A DNA stretch of 64,000 nucleotides from assembly GCA_902557775.1 (NCBI GenBank), contig CACEBD010000001.1:332649-396648 (forward strand), in the 5' to 3' direction. Of the stretch, positions 26,234-34,986 are shown piece by piece (the first letter of the stretch is position 1; the number at the start of each line of letters is the position of its first letter). The DNA is from an uncultured Pelagibacteraceae bacterium (lineage in GTDB: Bacteria > Pseudomonadota > Alphaproteobacteria > Pelagibacterales > Pelagibacteraceae). Both the position numbers and the translations under genes were made by a program. A model generated the notes under the pieces. It had not been told where the DNA came from, did no database searches, and was given only the letters and a program-made list of their open reading frames with translations.

Positions 26234-27280
26234 TACGTCTCCATCTTTAACTATATAATCTTTTCCTTCAATCCTAAGTTTTCCATTTTCTTTGCATTTT
26301 TCAACACTTCCATATTTGAGAAAATCATCACATGATACTGTTTCTGCTCTAATGAAATTTTTTTCAAAATCTGTGTGTATTACACTTGCTGCTTTAGATG
26401 CTGGAGTATTTTTTTTCACTGTCCATGCTCGACTTTCCTCAGGACCGGATGTAAAAAAAGTATTCAATTGTAGTAGATCGTAACCTTCTTTAATCAATTT
26501 ATTTATTCCAGTTTTGTATAAACCTATATCTTTCATAAAAGACTCTTTTTCACTTTTATCAAGTCCTGTTATTTGGTCTTCTATATCAGCACAAATGTTA
26601 ATTGTTTTTTCGTTAGGATATTTTTTTTTTATTTGTTGAGTATATTGATTACCATCAGATAGATTTTCTTCATCAACATTACAAACAATTATTTTTGGTT
26701 TTACACTAAGTAAACCAATACTAGTTAGAATTTTTTTTTCCTCTTTATTATCAAAAGTTATTTCCTCACCTTTTTCTAATTGCTTAAATTTTTGCTCTAA
26801 AATTTCAATGTCTTTTTCGCCGAGAAGTTTTTTTTTACTTTTTTCTAATTTTTTGTGGATAATATCTAGGTCTGATAGAAGAATCTCAGTTTTAATTATT
26901 TCTAAATCATCAGCTGGGTTTATCTTTGAGTTTACATGAGTAATTTTATCAGAGTCAAAACATCTAACTAAATGTATAATTGCATCAACTTCTCTAATGT
27001 GAGCAAGAAATTTGTTGCCTAAACCTTCACCTTTGGATGCTCCTTTTACTAAACCAGCTATGTCAACAAATGTAATATTTGTATAAATTTTTTTCTTGGA
27101 TTTTGATAATATAGATAGTTGATCCAGTCTTTCATCAATTACATCAACTATACCTATATTAGGGTCAATCGTGCAAAAAGGAAAATTCGCAGCCTCTGCA
27201 TTTTTTGAAGCTGTTAAAGCGTTAAATAAAGTTGATTTACCAACATTTGGTAAGCCAACTATTCCACATTTAAATCCCAT
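26210..27280 (-). CDS. ychF: Ribosome-binding ATPase YchF (Obg family)
   Basis: A 356-residue P-loop NTPase of the Obg family that associates with ribosomes and prefers ATP. Walker A is 'GLPNVGKST' (residues 9-17), switch II 'DIAGLVKGASKGEGLGN' is near residue 66, and a coiled-coil arm lies near residues 130-170. The C-terminal TGS domain covers about the last 85 residues, ending '[13 protein letters not shown]'. Start overlaps the end of pth by 11 bases. Pth and YchF are neighbours in many bacteria. Confidence 0.97.
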   Translation of the reverse strand: MGFKCGIVGLPNVGKSTLFNALTASKNAEAANFPFCTIDPNIGIVDVIDERLDQLSILSKSKKKIYTNITFVDIAGLVKGASKGEGLGNKFLAHIREVDAIIHLVRCFDSDKITHVNSKINPADDLEIIKTEILLSDLDIIHKKLEKSKKKLLGEKDIEILEQKFKQLEKGEEITFDNKEEKKILTSIGLLSVKPKIIVCNVDEENLSDGNQYTQQIKKKYPNEKTINICADIEDQITGLDKSEKESFMKDIGLYKTGINKLIKEGYDLLQLNTFFTSGPEESRAWTVKKNTPASKAASVIHTDFEKNFIRAETVSCDDFLKYGSVEKCKENGKLRIEGKDYIVKDGDVLYFRVNP

Positions 27281-27842
27281 TAAGGTTCTGATTAACTTTA
27301 CTTGAAAATAAATCTATTTTTTTATCAATTAATGTAGGAATTTGTTTTACAATATTTTCTGTAATTTCTTTTATTTTTTCTTCTTCATCCTCTTTGAAAT
27401 CCTCTAGAACATGGTTGTTGACTTTCTTTTTATGTTTCGGATGACCAATTCCTATTCTCACTCTAGAGTAATCTTTTCCGATAAACTTATCTATTGATTC
27501 AATGCCATTATGTCCAGCGCTTGTACCTCCAAATTTAGCTTTGACTTTTCCAAAATCAATATCCATGTCATCATGAAAAACAATTACATCTTTAGCATCA
27601 ATCTTAAAATAATCTATAAGCTCCTTAATTGCGGTACCTGAATTGTTCATAAAAGTTAATGGCTTAATTGCATAGATTTTTTTTTCTTCAATACTTCCAG
27701 TTGTTAATAAGCCTTTAAATTTTGGTTTTTGTTTGGAAAGTTTAAAATGAGCATTTATAGCGTCTATTATTTTAAATCCGATGTTGTGTCTTGTATTTGT
27801 ATAATTAGATCCTGGATTTCCTAATCCAACGAGTAAAAGCAT
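27270..27842 (-). CDS. pth: Peptidyl-tRNA hydrolase
   Basis: A 190-residue enzyme that recycles peptidyl-tRNA released from stalled ribosomes. The active site elements are 'GLGNPGSNYTNTRHNIGF' (Asn9, catalytic His19), 'PLTFMNNSG' near residue 63 and 'VFHDDMDIDFGK' near residue 90. 'GHNGIESI' near residue 113 is also conserved. It lies between rplY and ychF, six bases after rplY. Confidence 0.96.
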   Translation of the reverse strand: MLLLVGLGNPGSNYTNTRHNIGFKIIDAINAHFKLSKQKPKFKGLLTTGSIEEKKIYAIKPLTFMNNSGTAIKELIDYFKIDAKDVIVFHDDMDIDFGKVKAKFGGTSAGHNGIESIDKFIGKDYSRVRIGIGHPKHKKKVNNHVLEDFKEDEEEKIKEITENIVKQIPTLIDKKIDLFSSKVNQNLNGI

Positions 27843-27847
27843 TTTAG

Positions 27848-28600
27848 TTATTTCTTTTCAGCAGGTTTTTTTTCGGCTGGTTTTTTATCATCAGGTTTTT
27901 TTTCAGCAGCACCATCTTTAGGTTTATCATCTTTTTTAGCTCCTTCACCTTCTTTCGTTGCTGCTTCCGCTCCATCTGCTGCAACCTCACCCTCTGCACC
28001 TTCTGCTGCTGCCTCCTCGGCTGGCTTTTCCGGCTCTTTTATTACTGTTGGAGCTGCTACGGTCGCGACAACAAAATCACGATCTGTAATTGTGGGTAAA
28101 ACGTTTTCTGGAAGCTTTACAGAGGAAATCTTAATACTAGTTCCTATGTCCGTTCCATTTAAATCTACAACGATCTCATCAGGAATATTTTCTGCCGGAC
28201 ATTTTAATTCAACCTTCCTTCTAACGATATTCAATACTCCTCCCCGTTTTAAACCTGGAGAGTCTGGATGATTAATAAACTTAACAGGTATTTCTATAAT
28301 AATTTTTTTACCTGAAACAATTCTCATAAAGTCGATATGAATCGGTTCCTCTGATACAACATGATAAGATACATCTCTTGGTATAACTTTTTCTTTTTTT
28401 CCATCCACTTCAATTTCTAAAACTTTTGATAAAAATGTGTCTGAATTAATTATGTTGGAAATTTCTTTTTTACTTACTGAAATATTTTGATTTGGATCTT
28501 TACCTCCATATAAAATTGCAGGTATAAAACCCTCAGCCCGTAATTTGTTATTTGAGCCAGATGATAAACTTTTTCTTTTAATTGCTTTAAGATTATTCAT
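27848..28600 (-). CDS. rplY: 50S ribosomal protein L25/Ctc with a long low-complexity tail
   Basis: A protein of about 250 residues from the ATG at 28600 (a TTG at 28630 would add ten residues outside the usual fold). The L25 domain covers about residues 1-90 ('RAEGFIPAILYGG', 'EPIHIDFMRI'), and a TL5/Ctc domain follows to about residue 180. The last 65 residues are a tail rich in Ala, Glu, Lys and Pro, with repeats of KKPAEKK type. L25 binds 5S rRNA. The tail is locally much richer in GC than its surroundings. It lies in the prs-rplY-pth-ychF run found in many proteobacteria. Confidence 0.93.
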   Translation of the reverse strand: MNNLKAIKRKSLSSGSNNKLRAEGFIPAILYGGKDPNQNISVSKKEISNIINSDTFLSKVLEIEVDGKKEKVIPRDVSYHVVSEEPIHIDFMRIVSGKKIIIEIPVKFINHPDSPGLKRGGVLNIVRRKVELKCPAENIPDEIVVDLNGTDIGTSIKISSVKLPENVLPTITDRDFVVATVAAPTVIKEPEKPAEEAAAEGAEGEVAADGAEAATKEGEGAKKDDKPKDGAAEKKPDDKKPAEKKPAEKK

Positions 28601-28650
28601 AAAAAATATAAAATTGGGTATATAACTCAAGATCTTAATTAAAACAAGTG

Positions 28651-29583
28651 TTAATTAAACAAATCCGATACAGAATTTGAATTAGCTATTCTTTTAATAG
28701 CCTCCGACATCAGTGAGGCAATAGATAACACCTCAATTTTATTATTATCTTTAATTTTATTAGAATTATCAATGGTATCGGTGATTATTAGTTTTTTTAT
28801 TTTTGAATTTTTAATTTTTTTAACTGCATCTCCACTCAATACGGCATGAGTAATAAAGACGTAAACTTCATTAGCGCCATTTTTTTTTAGAGCTTCGACT
28901 GCATTTACGATCGTTCCTCCACTATCAATTATATCATCGACGATAATACATGTTTTATTTTTAACATCTCCTATAATATTCATCACTTCAGATTTTCCAG
29001 GCGCTGGCCTTCTTTTGTCAATAATTGCTAAATCAGCTTTTATTCTAGTAGCTAAAGCTCTGGTTCTTGCAACACCCCCAACATCTGGAGAAACACAAAT
29101 TAATTTTTTTGAGCTAAATTTTTTTTTAATATATTTTGCAAACAAAGGTGCTGTATATAAATTATCAACCGGCATATCAAAAAATCCTTGAATCTGTCCT
29201 GCATGTAAATCTACAGTAACTACTCTTGTAGCTCCGGCATTTGAAATAAGGTTTGCCACAACTTTTGCGGAAATTGATGTTCTCGGCGCAACTTTTCTAT
29301 CTTGTCTTGCATAACCAAAATATGGAATTACCGCAGTAATAGTTTTTGCTGAAGATCTTTTAAGGGCATCAACCACAAGTAAAAGTTCCATTATGTTATC
29401 ATTTGCAGGATTAGAAGTAGACTGAATAACAAAAACACTATTTCCTCTTATGTTTTCATTTATTTCAATATAAATTTCTCCATCTGCAAATCTCTTAATA
29501 TTAGTGTTAATTAATTTTAATTTTAGGTTTTTGGAAATATCTTTGCTAAGCTTGAGATTGCTTGTTCCAGATAAAATTTTCAT
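28651..29583 (-). CDS. prs: Ribose-phosphate pyrophosphokinase
   Basis: A 310-residue PRPP synthetase that makes the activated ribose for nucleotide, histidine, tryptophan and NAD synthesis. Visible motifs are 'FADGEIYIEI' near residue 32, the flexible-loop 'YFGYARQDRK' near residue 96, 'VTVDLHAGQIQGFFD' near residue 125 and the PRPP loop 'CIIVDDIIDSGGTIVNA' near residue 212. All match the class I enzyme. It is followed by rplY after 50 bases. Confidence 0.97.
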   Translation of the reverse strand: MKILSGTSNLKLSKDISKNLKLKLINTNIKRFADGEIYIEINENIRGNSVFVIQSTSNPANDNIMELLLVVDALKRSSAKTITAVIPYFGYARQDRKVAPRTSISAKVVANLISNAGATRVVTVDLHAGQIQGFFDMPVDNLYTAPLFAKYIKKKFSSKKLICVSPDVGGVARTRALATRIKADLAIIDKRRPAPGKSEVMNIIGDVKNKTCIIVDDIIDSGGTIVNAVEALKKNGANEVYVFITHAVLSGDAVKKIKNSKIKKLIITDTIDNSNKIKDNNKIEVLSIASLMSEAIKRIANSNSVSDLFN

Positions 29584-29631
29584 GAAAAGTGCTTATTTAT
29601 ACAATTATTTTAAAAGGTTTTCAAATTTAAT

Positions 29632-30384
29632 CTATCCTAAACTTATTACAGATATACACCTTCCATAGTCTTTTTGTTTTAAAATTGATGATCTTCTGTA
29701 GCTAAAAAAGTTATTCTTATCTTTAAAAGTGTCTCTATTTATATGGTCAACGATTACTTTTTGTCTTAAAAGCTTGTCGGCAACAAATTTCCTCAGATTG
29801 AACAATTTTTTGTATTCATTTTTTCTGGTAAAATATTTACGATAATTTTTTGATTTATTAATAAATTTTTTAAAAAATTTGTTATCGACCTCGTAAGTTT
29901 TTTTTCCAATACATGGACCAACGCTTGCATATATTTCATTTTTAACATTTAATTTTTTTATCTTATAAATGGTTTTTTCTACAATTCCAGAATATGCTCC
30001 TTTCCACCCAGCATGAATGCATCCTACGACTCCATTAGCACGATCATAAAGTAAAATAGGAACGCAATCTGCAGTTACCACACCTAAAGCAATTCTTTTA
30101 ATCTCAGTAATCATAGCATCTGAATTAATTTTATAATTTCTGTTGTTTGCCTTTATGTGGGTCACTCTATTGCTATGAGTTTGATGCATTAGAATTAATT
30201 CATTATTTTTGCGATTCATTTTTTTTGATACATATCTTAAATTTCTATTAATATTTTTTTTGTTATCTCTAGAACCTCTGCCACAATTCAAACTTTGATA
30301 TATTCCTTTCGAGAAGCCACTTTTTCTTGAAAAAAAACAGTGATTAATTTCTTTAAAACTCTTAAGTTTTTTTGAAAAAAACAT
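29632..30384 (-). CDS. pgeF: YfiH/PgeF-family purine nucleoside phosphorylase-like protein
   Basis: A 250-residue protein of the YfiH/DUF152 family, once called polyphenol oxidase or laccase; members act on purine nucleosides or on muropeptide errors (PgeF in E. coli). The three zinc ligands lie in 'HQTHSNRV' near residue 72, 'VTADCVPILLYD' near residue 110 and 'VGCIHAGWKGAYSG' near residue 128. Which of the reported activities applies cannot be told from sequence. It overlaps the preceding methyltransferase gene by one base. Confidence 0.88.
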   Translation of the reverse strand: MFFSKKLKSFKEINHCFFSRKSGFSKGIYQSLNCGRGSRDNKKNINRNLRYVSKKMNRKNNELILMHQTHSNRVTHIKANNRNYKINSDAMITEIKRIALGVVTADCVPILLYDRANGVVGCIHAGWKGAYSGIVEKTIYKIKKLNVKNEIYASVGPCIGKKTYEVDNKFFKKFINKSKNYRKYFTRKNEYKKLFNLRKFVADKLLRQKVIVDHINRDTFKDKNNFFSYRRSSILKQKDYGRCISVISLG

Positions 30385-31448
30385 TAATCAAATCCTAAGT
30401 AATTATTTTTTTTAAATTTATAAGCTAAAATTACTTTAAATAAATCTCCCATAGATTTTGGGCTTAATAAACGTTTTAATCTTAGGTATAAGTTAGTTTG
30501 ATCACTAAATTTCATTTTTTTTCCTAATATTTCAGCTCTCTCAATGATTCCTAGTTTTCTTAAGAATTCGTTTTGAGTTATTGTTTTTTTTACTTTCATT
30601 TTATTTTTTAAAAAGTATTCATCTAATAAAGAAAAATTGACATGGGACGTCACATCTGCCTCCCCTAAATTTTTTAATATATCATTTTTTTTATGCCGTT
30701 TAACCGATTGTAAAGTATTCTTATTGGCTTGTTTTACATACCCATAATCTATTAATAGAAGACATCCCTCAAATTTTTGAATTTTTTTGATAATTTTATC
30801 TAAAATTTTAAATCCTAATTTAGGAAATTCAATAAATTTAAGTTTTTTTAAAGTTTTAAAAGATTTAATAATTTGAACATCTTTTTTGGATGCTTTTTTA
30901 AAAATTTCTTCAATATTATCAACTTGATTTATCTGAAAATACTTTTCTAGCACAATGTTCTTTTTTTTAATAAATTGCTTTATTGGTATAGCATCTAAAA
31001 ATTCATTACCAAAAAATATTACTGGGCCTTTTCTTACTTTGTCAAAATTATCGATCCATGATACTTGTTTTTTGTTAAAATATTTTTTTTGATTACTTAT
31101 TAAAAGTTTACTCTTTTCGTAAAAATAAATCTTTTTTGCGTTGTTAAAATTTGGAAATTTTTTAAAAACATCAATAAGGACTTTCATTAAACTACCATCA
31201 CCCGGACCAAGCTCTACAATGTTGAATACTTTCGGTTTATTAAAATTCTCCCATGTAGAAATTATCCAAATAGCAATCATTTCAGAAAATAAATTTGAAA
31301 TTTTAGGGGCTGTTAGATAGTCACCATCTTTTCCAAAAGGATGATTAGTATTATAATATCCAATTTTCTTTTCATATAAAATTTTTTGAAAAAATTCATC
31401 TATAGGTAATAATTTTGTTTTTTTAAAAAATTTTTTATGATTTTTCAT
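30384..31448 (-). CDS. MidA/NDUFAF7-like SAM-dependent methyltransferase (DUF185)
   Basis: A 354-residue methyltransferase of the DUF185 family. The SAM-binding motif is 'VELGPGDGSLMKVL' near residue 80; 'FFGNEFLDAIPIKQF' near residue 143 and 'LLIDYGYV' near residue 228 are family segments. The mitochondrial relative NDUFAF7 methylates a complex I subunit during assembly, so a respiratory complex I role is plausible here but unproven. It overlaps lgt by 14 bases and pgeF by one, a cluster order often seen in Alphaproteobacteria. Confidence 0.85.
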   Translation of the reverse strand: MKNHKKFFKKTKLLPIDEFFQKILYEKKIGYYNTNHPFGKDGDYLTAPKISNLFSEMIAIWIISTWENFNKPKVFNIVELGPGDGSLMKVLIDVFKKFPNFNNAKKIYFYEKSKLLISNQKKYFNKKQVSWIDNFDKVRKGPVIFFGNEFLDAIPIKQFIKKKNIVLEKYFQINQVDNIEEIFKKASKKDVQIIKSFKTLKKLKFIEFPKLGFKILDKIIKKIQKFEGCLLLIDYGYVKQANKNTLQSVKRHKKNDILKNLGEADVTSHVNFSLLDEYFLKNKMKVKKTITQNEFLRKLGIIERAEILGKKMKFSDQTNLYLRLKRLLSPKSMGDLFKVILAYKFKKNNYLGFD

Positions 31449-32229
31449 TTTTTTTTAAGAAATTTAAAATAATTAAACCTGCTAAGATCATAATAATACT
31501 TAAAATAGTCCCCATACTTAAATATTCAAAGAAATAGCCAAGTTGCTCATCAGGTTCTCTAAAAAACTCTGAGAAAACTCTAAAAATTCCATAATATATT
31601 AAAAAAAGATAAGAGCAGGTACCTACTTTGTAAGATTGTTTAAAGATAGTATTTTTCATAATTAAAAATAAAACCATTCCCTCAAAAAAAGCTTCATATA
31701 ATTGCGATGGATGTCTTGGCATCATATCTATTGAAGGAAATATAACACTCCATGAAATATTACTTACTTTACCGACTAACTCCCCGTTGATGAAATTTGC
31801 TATTCGACCAAAAAATATTCCTATTGGAGATACGCATGCGATAATATCTAATAAAAAAAATGTTTTAATATTCTTTTTAATCGCAAAATAATATGTACCC
31901 AAAATAATACCAAGCAATGCCCCATGAAAAGACATGCCGCCAAGCCAAATCTTTAAAATTTCTGAAGGATTATTAAAATAGTAAATCGGATTATAAAAAA
32001 TTACATATCCAACTCTGCCCCCAATAATCATTGAAATAATTAGATAGGAAATAAGATCATCAAAATCATTTGCGACTAAACTTCCTTTAGATTTTTCAGG
32101 TATATTAGATATTATTTTTTTTCCATACCACCAACCAATCAAAATACCTAAGATATATGCTAAAGAGTACCATCTCACAGCGAAAAAACCAAAATCAAAT
32201 ATAACAGGATCTAAATTATGTATAAACAT
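31435..32229 (-). CDS. lgt: Prolipoprotein diacylglyceryl transferase
   Basis: A 264-residue inner-membrane enzyme with about seven helices that attaches diacylglycerol to the lipobox cysteine. Conserved parts are 'AVRWYSLAYILGILIG' near residue 18, 'GGRVGYVIFYN' near residue 79, 'MSFHGALLGII' near residue 101, the signature 'GRIANFINGELVG' near residue 141 and 'RHPSQLYEAFFEG' near residue 170. Its presence means that lipoproteins are made. Divergent from ubiK across 53 bases holding an inverted repeat. Confidence 0.96.
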   Translation of the reverse strand: MFIHNLDPVIFDFGFFAVRWYSLAYILGILIGWWYGKKIISNIPEKSKGSLVANDFDDLISYLIISMIIGGRVGYVIFYNPIYYFNNPSEILKIWLGGMSFHGALLGIILGTYYFAIKKNIKTFFLLDIIACVSPIGIFFGRIANFINGELVGKVSNISWSVIFPSIDMMPRHPSQLYEAFFEGMVLFLIMKNTIFKQSYKVGTCSYLFLIYYGIFRVFSEFFREPDEQLGYFFEYLSMGTILSIIMILAGLIILNFLKKNEKS

Positions 32230-32245
32230 TGTTTAGCTTATAACA

Positions 32246-32273
32246 TATTTGAAATTAAGATACCTTTCAAATA
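32246..32273. promoter_or_regulatory. Nine-base inverted repeat between lgt and ubiK
   Basis: TATTTGAAA (32246-32254) and TTTCAAATA (32265-32273) are perfect reverse complements around ten bases. The element fills the middle of the 53-base gap between the divergent lgt and ubiK starts. It could be an operator or a hairpin in the ubiK leader. AT-rich DNA makes such repeats by chance now and then, so the call is tentative. Confidence 0.4.
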
Positions 32274-32282
32274 AGATAAGAT

Positions 32283-32522
32283 ATGAGTAATTCAGAAAAA
32301 ATTTTAAAAACACTTTCCCACCTGATTGAAAACGGTATTTTAACATCAAAAGATATAAGAGAAGAGATGATTACAGATTTAAAATTTAAAAAAGATAAAA
32401 TAATTAATAAACTTAACCTTGTTTCTAGAGAGGAATTTGAGGTATTAAAAAAAATTATCGAAAAACAAGATCAAGAAATTAAAAAACTTAAGAAAATAAA
32501 AAAAGCTAGAAAGGTAAAGTAA
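32283..32522 (+). CDS. ubiK: UbiK-like ubiquinone biosynthesis accessory factor (BMFP family)
   Basis: A 79-residue protein, half of it an amphipathic helix region and the rest a strongly charged C-terminal coiled coil ('EEFEVLKKIIEKQDQEIKKLKKI'). It matches the short BMFP/DUF526 proteins, of which UbiK is an accessory factor that supports the Ubi enzyme complex in ubiquinone synthesis; others were described as membrane-fusogenic. Only the overall pattern supports the call. Its last 17 bases overlap the convergent histidine kinase gene. Confidence 0.72.
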   Translation: MSNSEKILKTLSHLIENGILTSKDIREEMITDLKFKKDKIINKLNLVSREEFEVLKKIIEKQDQEIKKLKKIKKARKVK

Positions 32523-33822
32523 CTTTTACTTGCAGACCATTGTATCTACTTTTTCCTAACTGTATGTTTCCACCATGGGAATTGATAATATCTTCCACAA
32601 GAGCTAGTCCTAAACCAACCCCGGATTTATTTAAGCTTCTACTTTTATCTAATCTGAAAAAAGGCTTTAAAACATTTTTGAATTGATCTTCAGGTATTCC
32701 CGGGCCATCATCCTCAAAAATTATTATAGCTCGATTGTTCCCTTTAATTAATTCAACAAATACTTTTTTTCCATAAGTAAGACCATTTTGAATAATATTT
32801 TCGAAGCTCCTTTTTAAAGAGGTAGGCCTGCCCATTAAATTTATACTACTATTACAAACAATTTTTAAATTGTCATTATTAATTTGACTTTTAATCTCAT
32901 CAAATAAATCTTTTAAATTGACACTAGCGGTATTCTCTTGAGATTGAGTTTTAGCAAATTGAAGGTAATCATTTAGCATTTTTTCCATTTCGTCGATATC
33001 TTTTGACATTTTCTCAGATAATTCCTTCTCTTTAATCATGGCTAACTGTAGTTTCAATCTAGTTAAAGGTGTTCGTAAATCATGACTTATGCCAGAAAGC
33101 ATTTCAGATCTTTGATTTAAATGACGATTAATTCTTTTGGCCATTCTGTCAAATTCATATGCAGCTTTTCTAATTTCTTGTGCACCTGATGGTCGAAAAT
33201 CATTTACATAATCCCCTTTTCCAAATCTTTCAGCTGCTTTAGCAAGTTTCACTAGAGGCCTTGTTTGATTTTTTAAAAATATCAAAGCAATAATTATTAA
33301 TAATAAAGAAGGTAAAGTTGTCCACAAAACAAATAACCTTATAGATGATGTAGAAACCATCTCTTTTGGTACTAAAAATTCGATGGTTTCATTTTCTGAT
33401 CGTATTTTTATCTCAACTGCATTTTTAAACTTAGAAGTATTAAACCAATAATTGTTATTACCAAATGTAGATTTTAATTCTCTTCTTAGCGATCTGTCCA
33501 TTGGGCTAAATTTTCGTTCACCTGTATAACTTGGAAAGATATCTTTACTTATTCCAATTTCAAAATTAAAGTTATTTTTATAACTGTCAGTAAAAAAATC
33601 TAAATTTTTTTTATCATTTTGGTAAACTTCTTGAATAGCCTTAAGTTGAGATACTAATGACCTAGTAATATTTTTATTAGCCTTGATCCAAATGCTGTCA
33701 TAAAAAACAATTGTTATAATTAATTGTAAAATAATTGTCGGAGCAGCAACTATTATTAAAGCTCTATAAAATAATCTTTTTGGTAAAATAATTTTTAATA
33801 ATCTATTCAATCCATAGAACAT
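32506..33822 (-). CDS. EnvZ-like sensor histidine kinase
   Basis: A 438-residue membrane kinase. Two membrane helices (about residues 20-42 and 162-184) bracket a periplasmic sensor of roughly 120 residues. A HAMP domain follows (near 185-237), then the phosphoacceptor His247 in 'SGISHDLRTPLTRL', and an ATPase domain with the N-box 'FENIIQNGLTYG', 'FEDDGPGIPEDQF' and 'GVGLGLALVEDI'. It overlaps the response regulator gene by 20 bases and is the third gene of petP-petR-kinase. The signal sensed is unknown. Confidence 0.92.
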   Translation of the reverse strand: MFYGLNRLLKIILPKRLFYRALIIVAAPTIILQLIITIVFYDSIWIKANKNITRSLVSQLKAIQEVYQNDKKNLDFFTDSYKNNFNFEIGISKDIFPSYTGERKFSPMDRSLRRELKSTFGNNNYWFNTSKFKNAVEIKIRSENETIEFLVPKEMVSTSSIRLFVLWTTLPSLLLIIIALIFLKNQTRPLVKLAKAAERFGKGDYVNDFRPSGAQEIRKAAYEFDRMAKRINRHLNQRSEMLSGISHDLRTPLTRLKLQLAMIKEKELSEKMSKDIDEMEKMLNDYLQFAKTQSQENTASVNLKDLFDEIKSQINNDNLKIVCNSSINLMGRPTSLKRSFENIIQNGLTYGKKVFVELIKGNNRAIIIFEDDGPGIPEDQFKNVLKPFFRLDKSRSLNKSGVGLGLALVEDIINSHGGNIQLGKSRYNGLQVKVTLPF

Positions 33823-34480
33823 ATCCAGAACCCCTTATAGTTTGTAAATATTTTGGATTTTTTGGGTTTATTTCAAGTTTTTGTCTTAATCTTGTAATCA
33901 TAACATCAATAGATCTTTCTTGCGATATCCCAGAAATTTTACCTATCTCTTCTCTAGAAAATGTTTTTCCTGGGTTAGATAACATTTCAACTAAAACTTT
34001 TTTTTCAGAGTTATTAATCTTGTTATTTTTTTCTTCTAATTTAATAATCATTTTATTGAGATTTATCTCAGCTTTACCTACTAAATGACCTATATTTAAA
34101 TCCAATTTTTTAGTATTAGCGATTATATTTTTAATTCTTAATAATAATTCTTTTGGCTCAAAAGGTTTCCCTAAATAATCATTGGCACCAAACTCTAAAC
34201 CTTTAATTCTATTTTCAACTTCTCCTTTTGCTGTAAGTAATATAACAGGAACATTTATATTTTTTTTTATTTCTTTCGTAAGTTCATATCCATCTTTACC
34301 AGGCATCATCACATCTAAAATAATTATATCAAATTTAAAATATTCCAACTTTTTTTTTGCTTGATCCCCATTCTCTGCAGTTGAAACTATATAATTGTTA
34401 TTAAATAAATAATCTTTTAAAAGATTTCTAATCCCATCGTCGTCATCTACTACCAAAATATGAATTTTATTATTTTCCAT
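33803..34480 (-). CDS. petR: OmpR/PetR-like response regulator
   Basis: A 225-residue two-domain regulator. The receiver domain has the acidic pocket 'VVDDDDG' (residues 10-16), phosphoacceptor Asp56 in 'IIILDVMMPGKDGYEL', and the conserved Lys in 'YLGKPFEPKEL'. The C-terminal winged helix includes 'RSIDVMITRLRQKL' and ends 'TIRGSGYVLWIE', as in OmpR. In Rhodobacter capsulatus the neighbouring petP and petR encode a MarR-type and an OmpR-type regulator tied to bc1 and cytochrome c2 expression; the same pair order is seen here, so the name rests on that synteny. Confidence 0.85.
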   Translation of the reverse strand: MENNKIHILVVDDDDGIRNLLKDYLFNNNYIVSTAENGDQAKKKLEYFKFDIIILDVMMPGKDGYELTKEIKKNINVPVILLTAKGEVENRIKGLEFGANDYLGKPFEPKELLLRIKNIIANTKKLDLNIGHLVGKAEINLNKMIIKLEEKNNKINNSEKKVLVEMLSNPGKTFSREEIGKISGISQERSIDVMITRLRQKLEINPKNPKYLQTIRGSGYVLWIE

Positions 34481-34910
34481 CTATAATTTTTTTTAACACA
34501 TCTTTAAATTTTATCACTGAGTCAGAGCTAGAGCTTTTTAAAGCGTTAAATATTCTTCTTTTTTGAGAATTATAAACTACATCAAAAAAAACCTTTCCCT
34601 CTTTATCTAAAAATAAATTTTTTTTTCTTGTATCGTTTTCGTCTTGAATTTGTTTAATCATCTTTGAATTTATTAAGTCACGCAATACTCTATTTAAACT
34701 TTGCTTTGTAACTTTTAGTTTATAAATCAATTCTCCTAAATGAATACCTGGGTTTCTCTCTATTAGATGCAAAGCCCTTAAATGTGCTGGCCCAAAAAAT
34801 TTTTTTGATAAAATTTCTCTTGGATCTGCAAAAGTTTCCCTATAAGCGTAATAAAGCAATTGAATAAACTCCTTAATTTGATCATCTTTGAGATAAAGTA
34901 AATCTTTCAT
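34470..34910 (-). CDS. petP: MarR-family regulator, PetP-like
   Basis: A 146-residue winged-helix regulator. The recognition region 'HLGELIYKLKVTKQSLNRVLRDLINSKMI' lies about residues 57-85, followed by the wing 'DENDTRKKNLFLDKEGKVFF'. It is the first gene of an operon with petR and the histidine kinase. A 17-base palindrome five bases upstream of its start is a candidate autoregulatory operator. The petP name is from order and family only; target genes are unknown. Confidence 0.82.
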   Translation of the reverse strand: MKDLLYLKDDQIKEFIQLLYYAYRETFADPREILSKKFFGPAHLRALHLIERNPGIHLGELIYKLKVTKQSLNRVLRDLINSKMIKQIQDENDTRKKNLFLDKEGKVFFDVVYNSQKRRIFNALKSSSSDSVIKFKDVLKKIIDGK

Positions 34911-34915
34911 AATGG

Positions 34916-34932
34916 TAAGTCATATTGACTTA
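34916..34932. promoter_or_regulatory. Candidate MarR-type operator between petP and ilvE
   Basis: A perfect palindrome with arms TAAGTCA and TGACTTA around the centre TAT. It begins five bases upstream of the petP start and lies 54 bases from the divergent ilvE start. MarR dimers usually bind palindromes of about 16-20 bases next to their own genes, which this fits in size and place. Confidence 0.5.
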
Positions 34933-34986
34933 TTCTAAATTGAAATATACTTTTTTATATTAAAAAAATCTATATATTTACATCAA

